Below are positions 17,485 through 26,542 of a stretch of DNA of 64,000 bases, piece after piece. Each line of letters starts with the position of its first letter. The first letter of the stretch is position 1. Under the pieces are notes generated by a model. It worked only from the letters and a program-made list of their open reading frames with translations. It was not told the origin of the DNA and made no database searches. The stretch is from Falsiroseomonas bella (GTDB taxonomy: Bacteria > Pseudomonadota > Alphaproteobacteria > Acetobacterales > Acetobacteraceae), in contig NZ_QGNA01000003.1 of the NCBI RefSeq assembly GCF_003173615.1, positions 186,001 to 250,000 on the forward strand, written 5' to 3'. The position numbers and the translations under genes were made by a program.

Positions 17485-18764
17485 GCATCACACCCTCGCC
17501 GCAGCAGGCCGCCGCCATCGCAGCCATCGTGGACTGGTATCGGACGCGCCGCACCCAGCAGCAGGTATTCCGGCTCTTCGGCTATGCCGGCACCGGCAAG
17601 AGCACGATTACCGCCGCCGCGATCGAGGCGCTCGGCCTGGACCCCATGGCGCGCGACGGCGACACCGCAGGCGGTGTGCTGTTCGCGGCCTTCACAGGCA
17701 AGGCTGCGCTGGTGATGACGCGCAAGGGCACGCCCGCCTCGACCATCCACTCCCTCATCTATCGCGTCTCGGAGGCGACGCCGGAGGAGATCGCTCGAGT
17801 CGAGAAGGAGCTGTTCGACCTGCAGCGCGATCTGCGCCGCATGGGCCCTGCCGAGCGCGCCTTCGCGGAGACGCAGATCAGCAAGTTGCAGCTCCGACTC
17901 GCCGACATCCACAAGCCCTCCTTCCTGCTGAACGAACAGTCGCGCGTGCGGGACGCCGCGCTGGTCGTGCTGGACGAGGTCTCCATGGTCGGGCCGGAGA
18001 TGGCAGCCGACCTGCTCGCCTTCGGCAAGCCGATCCTGGTGCTCGGCGATCCCGGCCAGCTGCCGCCGATCAAGGGTGCTGGCGCCTTCACTGAGGCGCC
18101 GCCCGACGTGATGCTAACCGAAATCCACCGCCAGGCAGGCGAGAGCGCGATCATCCGCCTCGCCACCATGGCGCGGCAGGGCATCGAGATCCCGCCCGGT
18201 GGACATGACGAGCATGTCTGGAAGCTGCCGCGGAACGCCGTCGGCCCAGCCCAGATGCTGCGCGGTGGCCAGGTCATCTGCGGGCGGAACAACACACGCC
18301 TCTGGCTCAACGCCAGCATCAAGGCCGCCGCTGGCTTCCCCGACGTCTATCCGGCAGGCCGCAGCGAAAAGATCATCTGCCTCAAGAACCGGCATGATCT
18401 CGGCCTGGTCAACGGGATGTTCGTGCATCTCATCGACATCGAGGATGACAGCCCGCTCGCCTTCCGCGCCAGCGTCACGACCGAGGATGGCGTCGCAATC
18501 GCTGGGCGGCACCGCTTCTACAAGGGCCACTACGACGAGCATCTGCAGCGCGATCCCGAGCGCGAACGCCGCGACTGGCGCGAACTGCGCGGGCTGATCG
18601 AGACCTCCTGGGGCTACGCCATCACCTGCCACAAGGCGCAGGGCAGCCAATGGGAGAACGTGATCGTCTACGACGATCGCCTCTCCCGCACCCCCGAAGA
18701 CCGCGCCCGCTGGCTCTACACCGCGATCACGCGCGCCGAGCGCGGGCTGGTGCTGCTTGATTGA
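17481..18764 (+). CDS. RecD-like SF1 DNA helicase
   Basis: 427 aa. Walker A is GYAGTGKST (residues 34-42), Walker B is LVVLDEVSMVG, motif III is LGDPGQLPPI, and C-terminal motifs are YAITCHKAQGSQWENV and YTAITRAERGLVLLD. The overall order fits RecD2/Dda-type helicases. The start (ATG 17481) overlaps the nuclease stop. With the Cas4-like nuclease it forms a plausible helicase-nuclease pair. Confidence 0.92.
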   Translation: MSITPSPQQAAAIAAIVDWYRTRRTQQQVFRLFGYAGTGKSTITAAAIEALGLDPMARDGDTAGGVLFAAFTGKAALVMTRKGTPASTIHSLIYRVSEATPEEIARVEKELFDLQRDLRRMGPAERAFAETQISKLQLRLADIHKPSFLLNEQSRVRDAALVVLDEVSMVGPEMAADLLAFGKPILVLGDPGQLPPIKGAGAFTEAPPDVMLTEIHRQAGESAIIRLATMARQGIEIPPGGHDEHVWKLPRNAVGPAQMLRGGQVICGRNNTRLWLNASIKAAAGFPDVYPAGRSEKIICLKNRHDLGLVNGMFVHLIDIEDDSPLAFRASVTTEDGVAIAGRHRFYKGHYDEHLQRDPERERRDWRELRGLIETSWGYAITCHKAQGSQWENVIVYDDRLSRTPEDRARWLYTAITRAERGLVLLD

Positions 18765-21645
18765 CCTGAACGACGCGGCCACTGCACCGGCGCGCTACGA
18801 CCTCGAGGCCATCGTCCAGAGGCTACGCGAAACGGCCCATGCTTGGGTGCCAGGCATGTTCCCGAACGGTCGGCGGATGGGCGACGAATGGCGGCTGGCC
18901 AACATCCAGGGCGCCCCGCCGCGGCAGTCGGGCTCCTGCGTCATCATGCTGCGGGGCGAGCACGCCGGCGACTGGCATGACTTCGACGGCGGCGATGGCG
19001 GTGGGCCGCTCTCGACGCTGGCGCACGGCACGGGCCTGGCGGACCGGACGCTGTTCGCGCATGCGGCGGGGATGACCGGCTGGACCGGCGAAGGCCCGGC
19101 GCGCCAGGAGCCCCCTCCCGCACCGAAACCCGAGCGCGACGCCTTCCGCGACATCGCCTTCATCCGGGAACATGCGCAGCCGATCCACGGCACGGCAGCG
19201 GAGTGCTACCTGCTGGGCCGCGGGTTGGCCGTGCCCGAGGGCGCGGACCTGCTCTTTCATCCCGATCTGGCGAACTTCGAGACCCGCGCCGGCTATCCGG
19301 CGATGGTCGCGCTGGTCCGCAACCTCGCTGGCGAGGTGGTGGCGATCCATCGCACGTACCTCCAGGACGATGGCAGGACGGTCCGGAAGGCCGACATCCC
19401 GAAGCCGCGCATGGTGCTTGGCCGCAGCGGCGGCGGCACGGTGCGGCTGGCACCACCTGGCCCGCATGGCGTGCTCGGCCTCTGCGAGGGCATCGAGACC
19501 GGGCTCGCGGCGATGCTGGCCTGCCCCGGGCTGCCGGTTTGGGCGGCGCTCTCCACCACCGGCCTCGAGCAGGCGCTGCTCCCGTCCGAGGCTAAGCGCG
19601 TTGTCATCCTCGCCGACCACGACGCGTCCGGTGCGGGCATGCGGGCCGCGGAGGCCGCCGCCGCGAAGCTCCGCCTCGAGGGCCGCGAGGTGTCCATCGC
19701 CCTGCCTCCACGCGAGGGCGACGACTTCAACGACATGCTGCGGCGCGACGGGGCGGAGGCGATCGCCGCGCTGGTCGACCAGGCGATGCGCAGCGCCGCT
19801 CCCGAGCCACCGCCTCAGGAGCCGGAGACCGGTCGGCACCTGCCCATTGGCTTCCTGGAGCCGGCGCGTCCGCTCCCCACCGCCCGCGCTGACGAGGGCA
19901 ATCTCGACCGCGCCACCGCGCGCGCCTGGGGCCTCGTGTTGTCCGCCAACCGCTCGCCCTGGCTGTTCCGTCTCGGCGGCGAGCCGTCCTGGGTCGTACC
20001 CGACGACGACGGCCGTCCTGTTGCGGTCACCGTGCGCGAGGAGCGCCTGCGCCACATGCTGGCGAAGCTCGCCGACTGGCGAAAAGCGAACGCCAAGGGC
20101 GACCTCGTGCCCACGCCGCCACCAACCGGCCTCGTGAAGTCGTTGGTCGCTACGCCTGACCCGGCGCTGCCGGTGCTGGCCGGGATCGTCACCGCGCCGG
20201 TGCTTGGCCGCGGCGGCGTGCTGCTCACCGAGCCCGGCTACCACCCTGACGCCCGGCTGCTCTATCGCCCGCCGCCGGGCTTCCTGCTGCCGCCGGTGCC
20301 GGAGCGGCCGACGCCGGCCGAGATCAACGCCGCGCGCAACCTCCTCCTCGACGACCTGCTCGGCGACTTCCCCTTCACTGGCGAGGCGGAGCGTGCCCAT
20401 GCGCTCGCGCTTCTGCTGCTCGGCTTCGTACGACCGATGATCGACGCGCCGACACCGCTGCACATGATCGAGAAGCCCACGCCCGGCACCGGCGCGACGC
20501 TCATGGTGGACGCCATCGCGACCATCCTCACCGGCGTCGGCGCATCTGTGATGACAGAGGGGCGCGACGAGGATGAATGGCGCAAGCGTCTAACCGCAAA
20601 GCTGCGCCAACTGCCGACGCTGCTGCTGATCGACAACCTCCGCCAGGAACTCGACAGCTCCGCCCTGGCCGCCGCCCTGACCGCTCCGGTCTGGGAGGAC
20701 CGCGTGCTCGGCGCCTCGGACATGGTCCGCCTGCCGGTGCGCTGCGCCTGGGTCGCCACGGGCAACAATCCGGCCGTCTCGCACGAGATCGCCCGCCGCC
20801 TCGTCCGCATCCGCCTCGACGCCCGCACCGACCAGCCTTGGCGGCGCGATGGCTTCCGGCATCCCGACCTCATGGTCTGGGTCCGCGCTCAGCGCGCGCG
20901 GCTGGTCGCGGCCTGCCTCACGCTCTGCCGTGCCTGGATTGCCGCTGGTCGTCCGCGCGGGGCCCGCAGCCTGGGCAGCTTCGAAGTATGGAGCCAGACG
21001 CTGGGCGGCATCCTGCAGGTCGCGGGCGTCACCGGCTTCCTGGACAACCTCGACGAGGTGATCGCCGCCTCCGACAGCGAGGGTGGTGCGTGGCGCGCCT
21101 TCATCCAGCTTTGGTGGGACCGCTTCGGCAGCGCCGAGGTCAGCGTCAGTGATCTGCTCGGCCTGGCGCAGAGCGCCGAGGCCAGCCTGCCAATCAGCGC
21201 GAAGAACGAGCATGGCCTGAAGGTCTCGCTCGGAGCGGCCTTCACCAAGCTGCGCGACCGCGCCTTCCGCATCAGCGATCGGCTGGTCCACCTCCGGCAG
21301 GGGAAGGTGCTGCACAATTCGCAACGCTGGCGGCTCGAACCCGCTGCCGAGACGCCCGTCCATGGGGGTCTTGGGGGTCTTGTGGGGGTCTCACGCGGCG
21401 AGACCCCCATCGGTTCAAGCCAGGAATTCCGCGGCGTTGACGGGTCTTGGGGGTCTTGGGGGTCTTTTTCCAACCCCTACGCATGTGCGCGCGCGCACGC
21501 GCATGAAGAAGAGGCCGGAAAAGACCCCCAAGATCCCCAAGACCCCCAAAGTCCAGGAAATACGCGGGTTTCGGCCAGGGGATCTTCGAACCAAAGACCC
21601 CCACAGACCCCCACGACGCCTCCATGGCTCGATGGGGTGCCGTGA
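18757..21645 (+). CDS. Primase-helicase fusion (TOPRIM plus ATPase)
   Basis: 962 aa. The start is TTG 18757 (MIDLND), overlapping the helicase stop by 8 bp. Residues 60-90 hold a DUF7146-like primase N-terminal region (GDWHDFDGGDGG). The TOPRIM motifs are CEGIE (Glu244) and LADHDASG (Asp287/Asp289). The second half carries an ATPase-like domain (EKPTPGTGATLMVDA, LLIDNLRQELDS, WVATGNNPAVSHEIARR). The last 90 residues are low-complexity (GGLGGLVG, GSWGSWGSF, DPQDPQDPQSP) and probably disordered. Likely the phage replication primase/helicase. Confidence 0.85.
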   Translation: MIDLNDAATAPARYDLEAIVQRLRETAHAWVPGMFPNGRRMGDEWRLANIQGAPPRQSGSCVIMLRGEHAGDWHDFDGGDGGGPLSTLAHGTGLADRTLFAHAAGMTGWTGEGPARQEPPPAPKPERDAFRDIAFIREHAQPIHGTAAECYLLGRGLAVPEGADLLFHPDLANFETRAGYPAMVALVRNLAGEVVAIHRTYLQDDGRTVRKADIPKPRMVLGRSGGGTVRLAPPGPHGVLGLCEGIETGLAAMLACPGLPVWAALSTTGLEQALLPSEAKRVVILADHDASGAGMRAAEAAAAKLRLEGREVSIALPPREGDDFNDMLRRDGAEAIAALVDQAMRSAAPEPPPQEPETGRHLPIGFLEPARPLPTARADEGNLDRATARAWGLVLSANRSPWLFRLGGEPSWVVPDDDGRPVAVTVREERLRHMLAKLADWRKANAKGDLVPTPPPTGLVKSLVATPDPALPVLAGIVTAPVLGRGGVLLTEPGYHPDARLLYRPPPGFLLPPVPERPTPAEINAARNLLLDDLLGDFPFTGEAERAHALALLLLGFVRPMIDAPTPLHMIEKPTPGTGATLMVDAIATILTGVGASVMTEGRDEDEWRKRLTAKLRQLPTLLLIDNLRQELDSSALAAALTAPVWEDRVLGASDMVRLPVRCAWVATGNNPAVSHEIARRLVRIRLDARTDQPWRRDGFRHPDLMVWVRAQRARLVAACLTLCRAWIAAGRPRGARSLGSFEVWSQTLGGILQVAGVTGFLDNLDEVIAASDSEGGAWRAFIQLWWDRFGSAEVSVSDLLGLAQSAEASLPISAKNEHGLKVSLGAAFTKLRDRAFRISDRLVHLRQGKVLHNSQRWRLEPAAETPVHGGLGGLVGVSRGETPIGSSQEFRGVDGSWGSWGSFSNPYACARAHAHEEEAGKDPQDPQDPQSPGNTRVSARGSSNQRPPQTPTTPPWLDGVP
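21363..21620. repeat. G-rich/C-rich repeats with Z-DNA-prone palindrome
   Basis: Inside the 3' end of the primase gene, the unit GGGGGTCTT recurs several times on the plus strand (21364-21470). Its complement AAGACCCCC recurs downstream (21525-21605), giving opposed arms. Between them, around 21481-21505, lies an alternating purine-pyrimidine run containing TGCGCGCGCGCA. The repeats encode the GSWGS and DPQDPQ stretches. Possible roles are a secondary-structure element, a replication signal or simple slippage expansion. Confidence 0.7.
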
Positions 21646-21773
21646 TGCGCCGCCCGCACAGCACCGGGCCGCCTGCGAGATGGCCATCCCGGAAAGCCGG
21701 GCAGCGACGGCGAGCTCCGCCAAGAACCGCGCCGTCGCCGCCCTCACCACGACGATCCCCTCTCGGAGACCCC

Positions 21774-22322
21774 ATGGCTCTCGCGACTCTCCCCATGCCC
21801 GCGGCGCACGCAAGCGGGCCGCCGATCAGCGCTGCTCTGCCCGCCGCCCTGCGGCATCACGCCGTCCTCGCCCTCGACCTTGGCACCACCACCGGCTGGG
21901 CGCTGCGCGGCCAGGACGGGGGCATCACCTCCGGCACCATCTCCTTCAAGCCGAGCCGCTTCGAGGGCGGCGGGATGCGCTTCCTCCGCTTCCGCAGCTG
22001 GCTGACCGAGGTGGCCAGCCTCGCGAACGGCCTGTCCCGCATCGCCTTCGAGGAGGTCCGCGCCCACGCCGGGACCGACGCCGCGCACCTCTACGGCGGC
22101 TTCCTGGCCCACCTCTCCGCCTGGTGCGAGGAACGCGGCATCGCCTACGAGGGCGTCCCGGTCGGCACCATCAAGCGCTTCGCGACCGGCCGCGGCAACG
22201 CCGACAAGGCGGCAATGATCGCAGCAATCCAGGCACGCGGCTTCGCGCCAGCCGACGACAACGAGGCCGACGCGATCGCCATCCTGCTCTGGCTCACCGA
22301 CGCACAGGGAGGCCGCGCATGA
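21774..22322 (+). CDS. RuvC-like Holliday-junction resolvase, phage type
   Basis: 182 aa from ATG 21774. It has an RNase H-fold with acidic motifs Asp35 (LALDLGTTTGWAL), Glu in RIAFEEV, and a C-terminal DDNEADAIAIL. This layout is that of phage RuvC-like resolvases. A longer open frame upstream (to 21624) overlaps the primase and is Arg/Pro-rich, so it was not used. The stop overlaps the next ATG by 4 bp. Confidence 0.82.
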   Translation: MALATLPMPAAHASGPPISAALPAALRHHAVLALDLGTTTGWALRGQDGGITSGTISFKPSRFEGGGMRFLRFRSWLTEVASLANGLSRIAFEEVRAHAGTDAAHLYGGFLAHLSAWCEERGIAYEGVPVGTIKRFATGRGNADKAAMIAAIQARGFAPADDNEADAIAILLWLTDAQGGRA

Positions 22323-22546
22323 GCATTCCAGGCGCCCCCAGCCTCTCGCGCAGCCCGATCGGACGTCTGCGCAGTCCGACCAGCGAGCCCGAGCTCAACG
22401 CGATGCGCGCGGCCGCATGGCACCGGCATGGCGTCGCCGCGATCCCGGTCGACGACATCACCGATCCCTGGCTGCGCCAGGCCATCACCAACGAGGCCAA
22501 CCGCCGCTGGGGGCGGCGCAACGGAGGCAACGCCCATGGCCGGTAA
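22319..22546 (+). CDS. Small phage protein (75 aa)
   Basis: Starts at ATG 22319 overlapping the resolvase stop (ATGA), and its end overlaps the next gene by 11 bp. Features are PELNAMRAAAWHRHGVAAIP and DPWLRQAITNEANRRWG. Soluble and basic; no family recognised. The tight coupling on both sides supports it as a real gene. Confidence 0.65.
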   Translation: MSIPGAPSLSRSPIGRLRSPTSEPELNAMRAAAWHRHGVAAIPVDDITDPWLRQAITNEANRRWGRRNGGNAHGR

Positions 22547-23150
22547 GCGCAAGGCGAAGCGGACCACAACGCCGCGCGAGGACCTGTCCAAGCCCTCCAA
22601 GTGGCGGCTGCAGCACGGCGGCTTCGACGAGGCTGCCCGTGGCACCGACCCGGATACGGGCACGCCCATCCTGCACCGCCGCGCAGTCGACAGCCTGGGC
22701 GTGCTACTCGCCAACGGCAGCATCACGCCGCAGATGCACGAAGCGGGCGAGATCTTCCGCGCCGTGTTCCAGCGTGCTGCGCTCGATCGCGTGCGGACCA
22801 TGCCGATGATCCGCATCCCTGGTGGCAGGGCAGACCTGCTCTCCGAGAGCCAGACCGTCGCACGCGAGCGCGTGGCCCGCGCGATGACACATCTCGGCGG
22901 CTTCGGCAGCCCCTCCGGCAGCATCGCCTGGTACGTGCTTGGCCTCGAGAACAGCGTGCGCGACTGGGCGCTGCGCCAGGGCTGGAACGGGCGCGCGGTC
23001 ACGCCTGCGATCGCGCACGGGATCCTGCTCGGGACACTCGGCATCCTGACGGCGCACTACGGCCTTGCTCCGCCCGCCCGTGCGGCGGTCTGCGCAACAA
23101 CGTCGGCCCTTCGGGACGATGCTGCTGCAAAATCTGCACAGCCTCAATGA
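22536..23150 (+). CDS. Phage protein with DUF6456-like C-terminus
   Basis: 204 aa starting MAGKRKAKRTTT. The central part is DSLGVLLANGSITPQMHEAG, and the C-terminal part (SIAWYVLGLENSVRDWALR, then a segment ending GILTAHYG) resembles DUF6456, a domain of alphaproteobacterial DNA-binding-like proteins. Last gene of the first early block; a 312-bp non-coding stretch follows. Confidence 0.6.
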   Translation: MAGKRKAKRTTTPREDLSKPSKWRLQHGGFDEAARGTDPDTGTPILHRRAVDSLGVLLANGSITPQMHEAGEIFRAVFQRAALDRVRTMPMIRIPGGRADLLSESQTVARERVARAMTHLGGFGSPSGSIAWYVLGLENSVRDWALRQGWNGRAVTPAIAHGILLGTLGILTAHYGLAPPARAAVCATTSALRDDAAAKSAQPQ

Positions 23151-23462
23151 GTGCATTGCTCGGTGTGATTTCGCCGTGCTTGTCTGCCGTCACTGGCGAG
23201 ACGTGCGTCTCGCTGGTGGCGGTGGCTCACCAGCCACAGCGTCGCTCCATCGAGACAGTGGCTCGCGAGCCGATGGTTCCTTCCTGCGCCCGTCGTATGC
23301 GGGGGGCGGAAGCGCGCAACATCGCTAGCGCCTGGCCGGAAATGTGGTTCGCAGTTCGCACCCTTCGGCCCTAATCTCAATCGCTTAGCTGCGAACCTCC
23401 GCCGCGTCGGTTCGCAGCCGCGGTTCGCATGGTTCGCACCCCTCCTGATTCCGGATGGCCCG
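23151..23462. promoter_or_regulatory. Non-coding region with hairpins and GGTTCGCA iterons
   Basis: No gene is seen here. It holds a perfect 8-bp-arm hairpin GCGAGACG-TG-CGTCTCGC at 23196-23213, possibly a terminator for the upstream block. It also holds a cluster of the octamer GGTTCGCA at 23346-23353, 23409-23416, 23422-23429 and 23431-23438, a 7-base version at 23354-23360, and one inverted copy at 23390-23397. The inverted copy and one direct copy make a perfect 10-bp palindrome GCTGCGAACC/GGTTCGCAGC (23388-23397 and 23409-23418). Located just before the ParB-methyltransferase genes, it could be an operator array or an iteron-type origin. Confidence 0.6.
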
Positions 23463-24929
23463 ATGACGCTCCCCTGGATGGCAGCGAAGATCCTGCTGCG
23501 CCCGGTGGCGGAGCTGCGCGCGCATTCCGGCAACGCGCGCGTGCACGCCGCTGCGCAGATCGAGCAGATCAAGGCCAGCATGCTGGCCTTCGGCTTCACC
23601 AACCCGCTGCTGGTGGACGAGGCCGGCGTGCTGATTGCCGGCCATGGCCGGCTCGAGGCCGCCGTCGCGCTCGGCATCGAGAAGGTGCCGACCATCGTGC
23701 TGCGGCACCTATCCGCGGCGCAGAAGGAGGCGCTGCGTCTCGCCGACAACCGCATCGCGGAGAATGCCACCTGGGACCAGGCGCTCCTGCGCGATGCGCT
23801 CGCCGCGGCGCGTGCCGCGCCGGACCTCGACCTTGCGGCGCTCGGCTTCTCGGCCGCGGAGCTCGACGACATCCTCGCGGCGGCTGGAGATGCCGTGTCC
23901 GACGGCGACGCGCCCGAGGCCCTGTCGGCACCCGCGGTCCAGGGGGGCGGGGACGGCGCGGCGGAGACGGATGCCTCGGCGGAGGGTGACCCCGCGGATG
24001 CCGAACCGGATCCGCCGCGCCAGGCCGTCACCCGACCAGGCGACCTCTGGCTGCTCGGCGAGCACCGGCTGCTCTGCGGCGACAGCACCGATGCCGCGTC
24101 GGTCGCCCGCGTCATGGGCGCGGACCGCGCGGCGTTGCTGTTCACCAGCCCGCCCTACGGAAACCAGCGCGACTACACCACCGGCGGCGTCTCGGATTGG
24201 GACGCGCTGATGCAGGCCGTGTTCCAGCATCTCGACGGCGCGCTGCGCCGCGACGCGCAGGTGCTGGTGAACCTCGGGCTGATCCACCGCGAGGGCGAGT
24301 GGCAGCCGTACTGGCAGGGCTGGCTCGACTGGATGCGCGCGCAGGGCTGGCGGCGCTTCGGGCTCTACGCCTGGGACCAAGGCCCCGGCCTGCCTGGCGA
24401 CTGGAACGGCCGCCTGGCGCCCGCCTTCGAGCTGGTCTTCCACTTCAACCGCGAGGCGCGGCAGGCGAACAAGATCGTCCCCTGCAAATGGGCCGGCACC
24501 CCGAACAAGGGCAGCGGGCTGCGCGCCGCCGACGGCGAGGTGAAGGCGTACACCCACATCGGCCTGCCGGTGCAGGAGATGCGCATCCCCGACAGCGTGC
24601 TGCGCATCACCCGCCACAAGGGCCGCGGCATCGAGACCGAGCACCCGGCGGTGTTCCCGGTCGCGCTGCCCGAGTTCCTGATGCGCGCCTACACGGACGA
24701 GGGCGACGTCGTCTTCGAGCCGTTCGGCGGCTCCGGTACCACCATCCTGGCAGGCCAGCGCACCGGACGTCGCGTCCGTGTCATCGAGCTTGCGCCCTCC
24801 TATGTCGACCTCGCCATCGCGCGCTGGCGGATGCTGCATCCCGACCTGCCGGTGACTCTGGCGGATGACGGGAGGGACTACGACGCCGTGGCCGCGGCGC
24901 GCACGGAGGTACTGCCCGATGCTGCGTGA
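23463..24929 (+). CDS. ParB-like domain fused to N4-cytosine-type DNA methyltransferase
   Basis: 488 aa. Residues 10-110 are a ParB/Srx-like domain (NPLLVDEAGVLIAGHGRLEA, and EALRLADNRIAENATWD). After an acidic, Ala-rich linker (about 145-185) comes an S-adenosylmethionine-dependent methyltransferase of beta order: TSPPY catalytic motif at 228-232, and FEPFGGSGTT near 425. TSPPY points to N4-cytosine modification. Such fusions are frequent in alphaproteobacterial prophages and may protect phage DNA from host restriction. Overlaps the next gene by 11 bp. Confidence 0.88.
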   Translation: MTLPWMAAKILLRPVAELRAHSGNARVHAAAQIEQIKASMLAFGFTNPLLVDEAGVLIAGHGRLEAAVALGIEKVPTIVLRHLSAAQKEALRLADNRIAENATWDQALLRDALAAARAAPDLDLAALGFSAAELDDILAAAGDAVSDGDAPEALSAPAVQGGGDGAAETDASAEGDPADAEPDPPRQAVTRPGDLWLLGEHRLLCGDSTDAASVARVMGADRAALLFTSPPYGNQRDYTTGGVSDWDALMQAVFQHLDGALRRDAQVLVNLGLIHREGEWQPYWQGWLDWMRAQGWRRFGLYAWDQGPGLPGDWNGRLAPAFELVFHFNREARQANKIVPCKWAGTPNKGSGLRAADGEVKAYTHIGLPVQEMRIPDSVLRITRHKGRGIETEHPAVFPVALPEFLMRAYTDEGDVVFEPFGGSGTTILAGQRTGRRVRVIELAPSYVDLAIARWRMLHPDLPVTLADDGRDYDAVAAARTEVLPDAA

Positions 24930-26187
24930 TCTTGCGGTCACCACCATCTCCGTCGCCGCGCTGGTTCCGTACGCCGAGAACGCGCGCACGCATGCCGAGG
25001 CGCAGGTGGCGCAGATCGCCGCCTCGATCGCCGAGTTCGGCTTCGTGAACCCGGTGCTGGTGGACACCGCCGGCGTGCTGGTCGCGGGCCATGGCCGCGT
25101 CATGGCGGCAAAGCGCCTCGGCATGGCCGCGGTGCCGGCAATCCGGCTCGCGCATCTGACGGAGGCGCAGGCGCGGGCGCTGCGCCTGGCCGACAACCAG
25201 CTCGCGCTGAACTCCGGCTGGGACGAGGCGCTGCTCGCCGCCGAGATCGCCCGCATTCGCGACGAGGCGGTGGTGGACCTCGACGTGCTTGGCTTCTCGG
25301 GCATGGAACTCGATCGGCTGCTGGCCGCGGCGGATGCCGGTCTCGATGACGACGTCGACGAGGCGCCCGAGCCACCCGCCGTCTCCGTCACCCGCGCCGG
25401 TGATATCTGGCGCTGTGGTGAGCACCGCCTGCTCTGCGGCGATGCCACGAAGCTCGCAGACGTGCAGCGCGCGCTAGGTGCCGACCGCCTTGCGGACATG
25501 GCCTTCACGGACCCGCCCTATAATGTCGCCTATCAGGGCGGCACCGCGGCGAAGATGACGATCGCCAACGACGCACTCGGCCAGGGCTTCCTCGACTTCC
25601 TCCGGCCTGCGCTGGCGAACCTGCTCTCGGTGACGAAGGGCGCCTGCTACATCTGCATGTCCTCGTCCGAATGGCCGACGCTGCACCGCGCCTGGCAGGA
25701 GGCGGGCGGGAAGTGGTCGAGCACCATCATCTGGGCGAAGAACACCTTCGCGCTCGGCCGTGCCGACTACCACCAGCAGTTCGAGGCGATGCTCTACGGC
25801 TGGAAGGCCGGCGCGCAGCACTACTGGTGCGGCGCGCGCGACCAGGGGAACGTCTGGCACTTCGACAAGCCGGCGAGGAACGACCTCCACCCCACCATGA
25901 AGCCGGTGGCGCTAGTCGAGCGCGCGATCCGCAACAGCAGCAAGCAGCGCGACACGGTGCTGGATTCGTTCGGCGGCTCCGGCACGACGATGATCGCGGC
26001 GGAGCGGACCGGGCGTCGTGCTGTGCTGCTGGAACTCGATCCAGCTTATGCCGATGTCATCGTCCGGCGCTGGCAGGAGGCGACCGGCGAGGCCGCGGTG
26101 CTGGATGGCGAAGACCGCATCTTTGCCGATGTCGCAGCGGCACGCGGCGTCGGCGATCATGATGTGATCCACACCGCCGAATCATAG
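24919..26187 (+). CDS. Second ParB-methyltransferase fusion (N6-adenine type)
   Basis: 422 aa from ATG 24919. Same architecture as its upstream neighbour: ParB-like domain (NPVLVDTAGVLVAGHGRV, residues 44-61), short acidic linker, then a methyltransferase with FTDPPYNVAY (DPPY at 198-201) and a C-terminal LDSFGGSGTT. DPPY indicates N6-adenine methylation, so the two genes probably set different marks. N-terminal domains are clearly alike, suggesting duplication followed by divergence or domain capture. Confidence 0.88.
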   Translation: MLRDLAVTTISVAALVPYAENARTHAEAQVAQIAASIAEFGFVNPVLVDTAGVLVAGHGRVMAAKRLGMAAVPAIRLAHLTEAQARALRLADNQLALNSGWDEALLAAEIARIRDEAVVDLDVLGFSGMELDRLLAAADAGLDDDVDEAPEPPAVSVTRAGDIWRCGEHRLLCGDATKLADVQRALGADRLADMAFTDPPYNVAYQGGTAAKMTIANDALGQGFLDFLRPALANLLSVTKGACYICMSSSEWPTLHRAWQEAGGKWSSTIIWAKNTFALGRADYHQQFEAMLYGWKAGAQHYWCGARDQGNVWHFDKPARNDLHPTMKPVALVERAIRNSSKQRDTVLDSFGGSGTTMIAAERTGRRAVLLELDPAYADVIVRRWQEATGEAAVLDGEDRIFADVAAARGVGDHDVIHTAES

Positions 26188-26284
26188 CAATCCCGTGCCA
26201 ATGCATCTTGCTTGGCTCGCGCGCGGCACAGCGCGAATGGTCTGTCACGCGCAGGGGATGCCCTGCACCACGACGGAGACGACC

Positions 26285-26521
26285 ATGACCGACCGCGAAG
26301 CCCGCGCCGCCCGCAACCAGCAGAAGAGCCTCGAAGCCTTCCTGCAGCAGAAGGTCCGCTTCGACGCGATGGTCGCCGAACTGCAGCAGATGAGCGCGGA
26401 CCACTTCGGGGCGGATCCCGAGGACGTCCTTTGGGGCAAGGCCGCGACGCTCGAACACTGGAACAGCCGGCTGGCGAGCGTGACGGACTGCTACTTCAAG
26501 CGCGGCGAATTCGCTGAGTAG
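26285..26521 (+). CDS. Small phage protein (78 aa)
   Basis: Starts MTDREARAARNQQKSLEAF after an ACGGAGAC sequence. Highly helical and charged, with HFGADPEDVLWGKAATLEHW in the centre and ending FKRGEFAE. It resembles short conserved early phage proteins; no function known. A GC-rich hairpin follows 22 bp after its stop. Confidence 0.65.
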   Translation: MTDREARAARNQQKSLEAFLQQKVRFDAMVAELQQMSADHFGADPEDVLWGKAATLEHWNSRLASVTDCYFKRGEFAE

Positions 26522-26542
26522 CACGCGGCACAACCCGCCGCG

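Noticed and set aside
18823-20463. 546-aa open frame opposite the primase
   Set aside because: Arg/Gly/His-rich without motifs; TOPRIM and ATPase motifs are on the plus strand.
21363-21620. Short G-rich repeats considered as a CRISPR array
   Set aside because: Repeat units are under 12 bp, without regular spacers, and lie in coding sequence.
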